Shown here in pieces: positions 55,000 through 64,000 of a DNA stretch of 64,000 nt. The translations under genes and the position numbers were made by a program. The number at the start of each line of letters is the position of its first letter. The first letter of the stretch is position 1. The stretch comes from Antedon mediterranea (lineage: Eukaryota; Echinodermata; Crinoidea; Comatulida; Antedonidae): NCBI RefSeq assembly GCF_964355755.1, contig NC_092670.1, forward strand, positions 35,017,795-35,081,794. The letters run 5' to 3'. The notes under the pieces are model-generated. The model did not search any database, had not been told where the DNA came from, and saw only the letters and a program-made list of their open reading frames with translations.

Positions 55000-57900
55000 T
55001 GTACTAAAATAATTTGGAAAAAAGCCAGTTAAAAACTTGGACAAGTGTACTCAACTTTGACCTCGTTATAACTTTTTGCGGTTAGATGTAAAAGTGCAAA
55101 TGGTCGCTAAGGATCGTAACGGAAGCTTTGATGTTTTGCGAAATATGTTCTTCATATTTATGTTTAAGGTCACAAAATAGTACAGAATTCTGACCAATGA
55201 TGTTTATCAAATCATCTTGTCCTGAAATATTTAAATAACATATATCAATTTGATAATCATCATAATCAATATTATCATCTTATTTATACGAAATAGCGTA
55301 ATACCAAAAAATGAGATTATCGTACAGAATTAAAATGTTGGTCATTACCGATATAAAAAATATATATTCATATGAAGACCTAAACTATATTTATTAAATT
55401 AAAACAACATTTATTTTTGTTTTCATTTTTTTTAATTGTGAAACATTTAATAAGATAAATATTTATTGATAATTTAACATTGAAATATTAAAGTTTATAT
55501 TTGAGATTCGCTTTATAAAAAAATAAACTATGGCTATATTTTAATATATAATGTAACTTTAAATTCAAACGTTATTATTAAAAGTTCAACATAAGGTCAA
55601 CTCATTGTTTAACCCTGTAGATATAAAAATGTTAAAAAGTAATGATATAATGATGTAATCAGCACCAGGCTGCTAGGCCGTCGTCCAGTTTTAAAATGAA
55701 CCATGTTTTATAAGGTCATTGAATGTAGCCTCGACGAGAATAAAATATCGCCAAAGATGTTGAATTGCGGGGCGGCTTCCTGACGCGAACATAAAGGCTA
55801 AATAATTTGTAACATTGACTTGATATATGATATTGCTTTTTATTTTAATATCTGTCTGAAAATGCGAACAGACGCAATAATTTAAACTTAACATAACTAA
55901 TGTAAATAATAAATCACAACATTGGGAAAAAATTATCTTAAGTTTGAAAACTATGAGAATAAGTTGCAATTGGAAAATAATCAATGAGTTAACATCTATT
56001 TAAAAATGAGATTTTCTGAAATACTATTGGTAGTGGTAGCTGTCAATTTACCAACTATAATAAGAAATTGTGCCATGGTAACTAGAGGGAAATAAAAGAA
56101 AAATACATTATCTCATATCTAGTGAAACTAAAAATATTACAATAACAAACAATTTGTTCATCCCAAAAACAAATCTAAAGTTTCAAAGAACAAAATCATA
56201 GCCCAAAAATGTAACTTTTTTGATTACCTTTACAAATTAAATTACCCCCTTTTTATTACTTGGATATGTAAGGTTAAATGCATAATAGCAATAATACATA
56301 ACTGTGATAAAATACACAATTAATGAGGCTTTCCTATTGGACAGTAGATTGTATACCAAGTCATAAATAATAACATAATTGCTAAAAATATAATTAATGA
56401 AGCTCTTTCATTGGTCAACAAGACAAAATAGCTTATTGAATATTTAAATACAATATTTTAATGAGGTTCAGGCCCTCTTTTATTTTAAAAATCTGTAATG
56501 AAATAAGGTATAACTCGGGTCATCTTTGAAAAAAAATATTAACGTATAGTTTTATTACCATAAAATCTGTATAAAATAATTTATTAAGGTATAACTGAAT
56601 AAGCACATCCTATTGGTCAATGTAAAGTAGACATTGACAAGGCCTATTTAAATATTACATGGATATAAATAATAAAATAATTTAATGGCTCTCCTAGTGG
56701 TGAACATAATATAGAGTGATTGGCCTTGATATGTCACTATTACATATGGCCACAAAACAATCTCCTAACCTATTTACCAAATACTACATTCCTGCGATCA
56801 AAGCTGACACATTTTTGACCATGTCCAATATATTAATGTAGCTACAGCGACGGTGCGCAACATATCCGATTATTCAAACACATAGACTGCCTGTCAAATC
56901 AAAAGTTCAATGTTGGAAATAATTTGCGAGCATGTGAAAATGTCTGGTAAGCCTGATCAATTGAAATAAATAAGTTTACTTGGGCAATACAGGAATTTAG
57001 TAAAACAGCAAACCTGTATTGATTTTTATGCTAATAAGGTCACTTAGTTTAGTTGTCTTGGGTCATGTTATTCTATTGCGTTACTGCAGTAACTACATCT
57101 TTTTACTGCATTATCATACTATTTTATTCTGTTTCAATATAGACGTTTAAGGCAGTCATTATAATAAACAGTGTGTACGATTACAAAAAAAAAAACGGTT
57201 AAAAGGCAACAAAATTGTAGTTCCTGCTGTAACTGCAGTAGAATAATGTTGACACATGATCCCTATTTCAGAACATTTAAAAATATTTGAATACAAATAC
57301 TTTGGTCATCAAACATTAAAATGTTCATGTATTACATCATTAAAGAAACCATAAATTTAATTGGATGTCTATGGTATGGCCTTTGACCTTGTGATACATT
57401 TTCGCATTCATTGGAGCGGAAAATCAGAAGCGGACACGACGTTGTGGATTAATTTAGACCACGTAAACCAGATTGCTAAGCACTTGGGGCCAATAAAATG
57501 TTAAAATTATTTAACTTACATAAAATCACATTTCTGCACGCAACATTTGAGATCGCTACAAACTTGGCCAATGTCCCCCCAGAAGGACACCGCTGCCCTT
57601 CATACGTACAGGTTCATATGAAAGAATGCAATTAGAAAACATCATTCTCCCAGCAAGGGGCAACGCAACAGTAATTGTGAAAATAAATCAACCTCCACAT
57701 GGCCAGTGCTACTTTTAACATACCATTTCTTAAACAAGATGGACAGTATGCTAAATCTAGAAAGCGCTCTTTTTTAAAAATAAATTTACTTTGCTGAAAA
57801 GTTAATATTACGAGCATTCTTTTCTTCATCCTGATATCGGCATGAGTTCAAAAGTTTAAATTGCTAATGTTTTTTTTCTTTTTCAAAAATTTTATTTTTT

Positions 57901-58260
57901 TTTTCATTTTCATATTGCTAATGTTAATAAATATTGTTTCCCGAATAACACCTTTTGTTGTCATGACACGACACTAAACTACACACCTATCGCGTAAATA
58001 AGTAATTTTGCACAACATGCTGAGAAACATGGGTTAATGACTATACAATACACATTTATATAGTAGTGTATATTTTCAGCTTTGCGAATTCATTTCAAGA
58101 TCATAGGCTTTTGTAAATTACATCTATTTTATAGTTTATCTTCGTAATGGAGCACTGCGAAAAAAAACTTCCTGGGGCTTTTACCAAATATAGTACATTT
58201 GTTTCAGAACTTCTATGTTAGGTTGGAAAAAAAGTAAAAAAATAGAAAACAGAAGAAAGC
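55000..58260. other. Intergenic AT-rich, decayed repeats only
   Basis: Between 56310 and 56720 a loose repeat recurs about five times (TTAATGAGGCTTTCCTATTGG, TTAATGAAGCTCTTTCATTGG, CATCCTATTGGTCAATG). No gene is recognised. The C2orf76 last exon would be expected somewhere here but was not found. Confidence 0.35.
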
Positions 58261-58261
58261 C

Positions 58262-58572
58262 TAAAGCTCTGTCCACACTATCAAACTAGTTTGACAAAAA
58301 AATTGTGATATGCCCAAATACTGTATGGTATTGATATGACATAATCCTGTCCATATATGGGCATATCATATTTTGTTGTCACATAAAGTTTGATAGTGTA
58401 AACAGAGCTTTAAAGCCTTGTCTAAACTCACTTTTTAGGACAAATTACAATGTGATGTGCCAATATATGGACATGATGATGTCATATCACAACCATATTT
58501 GGGAATAACACTACCATATTTGGGAATATCACTACCATATTTGGGCACATCACATTTTTTTTTTGTCAAGAA
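58262..58572. mobile_element. Two MITE-1 copies back to back
   Basis: Copy A (58262-58413) runs from TAAAGCTCTGTCCACACTAT to GATAGTGTAAACAGAGCTTTA. Copy B (58413-58572) starts AAAGCCTTGTCTAAACTCAC and contains three ACTACCATATTTGGGAATATC-type units. Copy B ends 17 bp from a C2orf76 exon. Confidence 0.85.
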
Positions 58573-58588
58573 AGACTATATTAAATAC

Positions 58589-63590
<5,002 letters not shown>

Positions 63591-63599
63591 ACATGTTGT

Positions 63600-63725
63600 G
63601 AGGTAATTTCCCGATTGATCGTAATCAAAACGGTACTGGGTTTGGTCTACTAGCGTTCCTGCTCCCAACCAGTACATCCATTCATAGAAGCTTTAATGAA
63701 GTAAGCCTACCTGGTGGTAACCATA
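63600..63725. repeat. Dispersed repeat R110, copy 2
   Basis: Same order of strings as 34553-34660 (GAGGTAATTTCCC, ATCCATTCATAGAAGC, AAGTAAGCCTACCTGGTGG). An extra GTTTGGTCTACTAGCGTTCC-containing segment lies in the middle. Confidence 0.75.
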
Positions 63726-64000
63726 GAAACATAGAAACAGTAACACTGTAAATAACACTGAGATACAGAAAATGGTGAATACACACTTAGTCTGCTCTTC
63801 TATTATTTTTCGATGAATGCCCTTTTCGTCGTGGATGGTCTTAAGCCTAGCCTGGTTTTGTTTTGATCGCAATAGACTTGTATAGTAACTATTTATTTTT
63901 ACATAAAATGCATTTTGTGATCTTAAATTAGATTCAAAACGTAGGGAAATGTGTCTTTAACAATTAAATATACAGTAGTTGGTAAGCCAGTCATTTTCTG

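Overview
This is an intron-rich, AT-rich animal genomic window. It holds five spliced protein genes, none of which lies in one open reading frame; I assembled them by eye from exon homology, GT-AG splice sites and matching intron phases. The conserved orthologues (LANCL3, calaxin, C2orf76), the secreted lectin-like genes and the retroelement content (BEL/Pao, L2/CR1-like LINEs, tRNA- and 5S-derived SINE-like repeats) fit a marine deuterostome invertebrate, most probably an echinoderm. That assignment is inference; I cannot name the species.

Layout. 1-9.8 kb: a decayed BEL/Pao retrotransposon on the minus strand, split by a 3.6-kb foldback-like element with long inverted repeats. 10.4-13.1 kb (minus): a secreted protein with two discoidin (F5/8C) domains, whose 3' end is not resolved and which abuts the BEL element. 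14.3-21.8 kb (minus): a secreted protein with two C-type lectin domains. 24.0-31.5 kb (plus): a secreted protein of 302 residues with a fibrinogen/contactin-associated-protein-like region and a C-terminal PAN/Apple domain. 32.8-33.5 kb: a 30-bp minisatellite. 35.4-41.0 kb (minus) LANCL3 and 41.6-49.7 kb (plus) calaxin form a head-to-head pair with 664 bp between start codons. 58.6-61.8 kb (minus): a partial C2orf76 (UPF0538) homologue. 50-58 kb and 62-64 kb hold repeats and no confident gene.

The three secreted genes all look like extracellular recognition proteins and may form a small innate-immunity or matrix neighbourhood. LANCL3, calaxin and C2orf76 are conserved intracellular genes. The intergenic and intronic space is dominated by small inverted-repeat (MITE-like) elements, above all one family present about twelve times. 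No CRISPR array, operon or other prokaryotic system is present.
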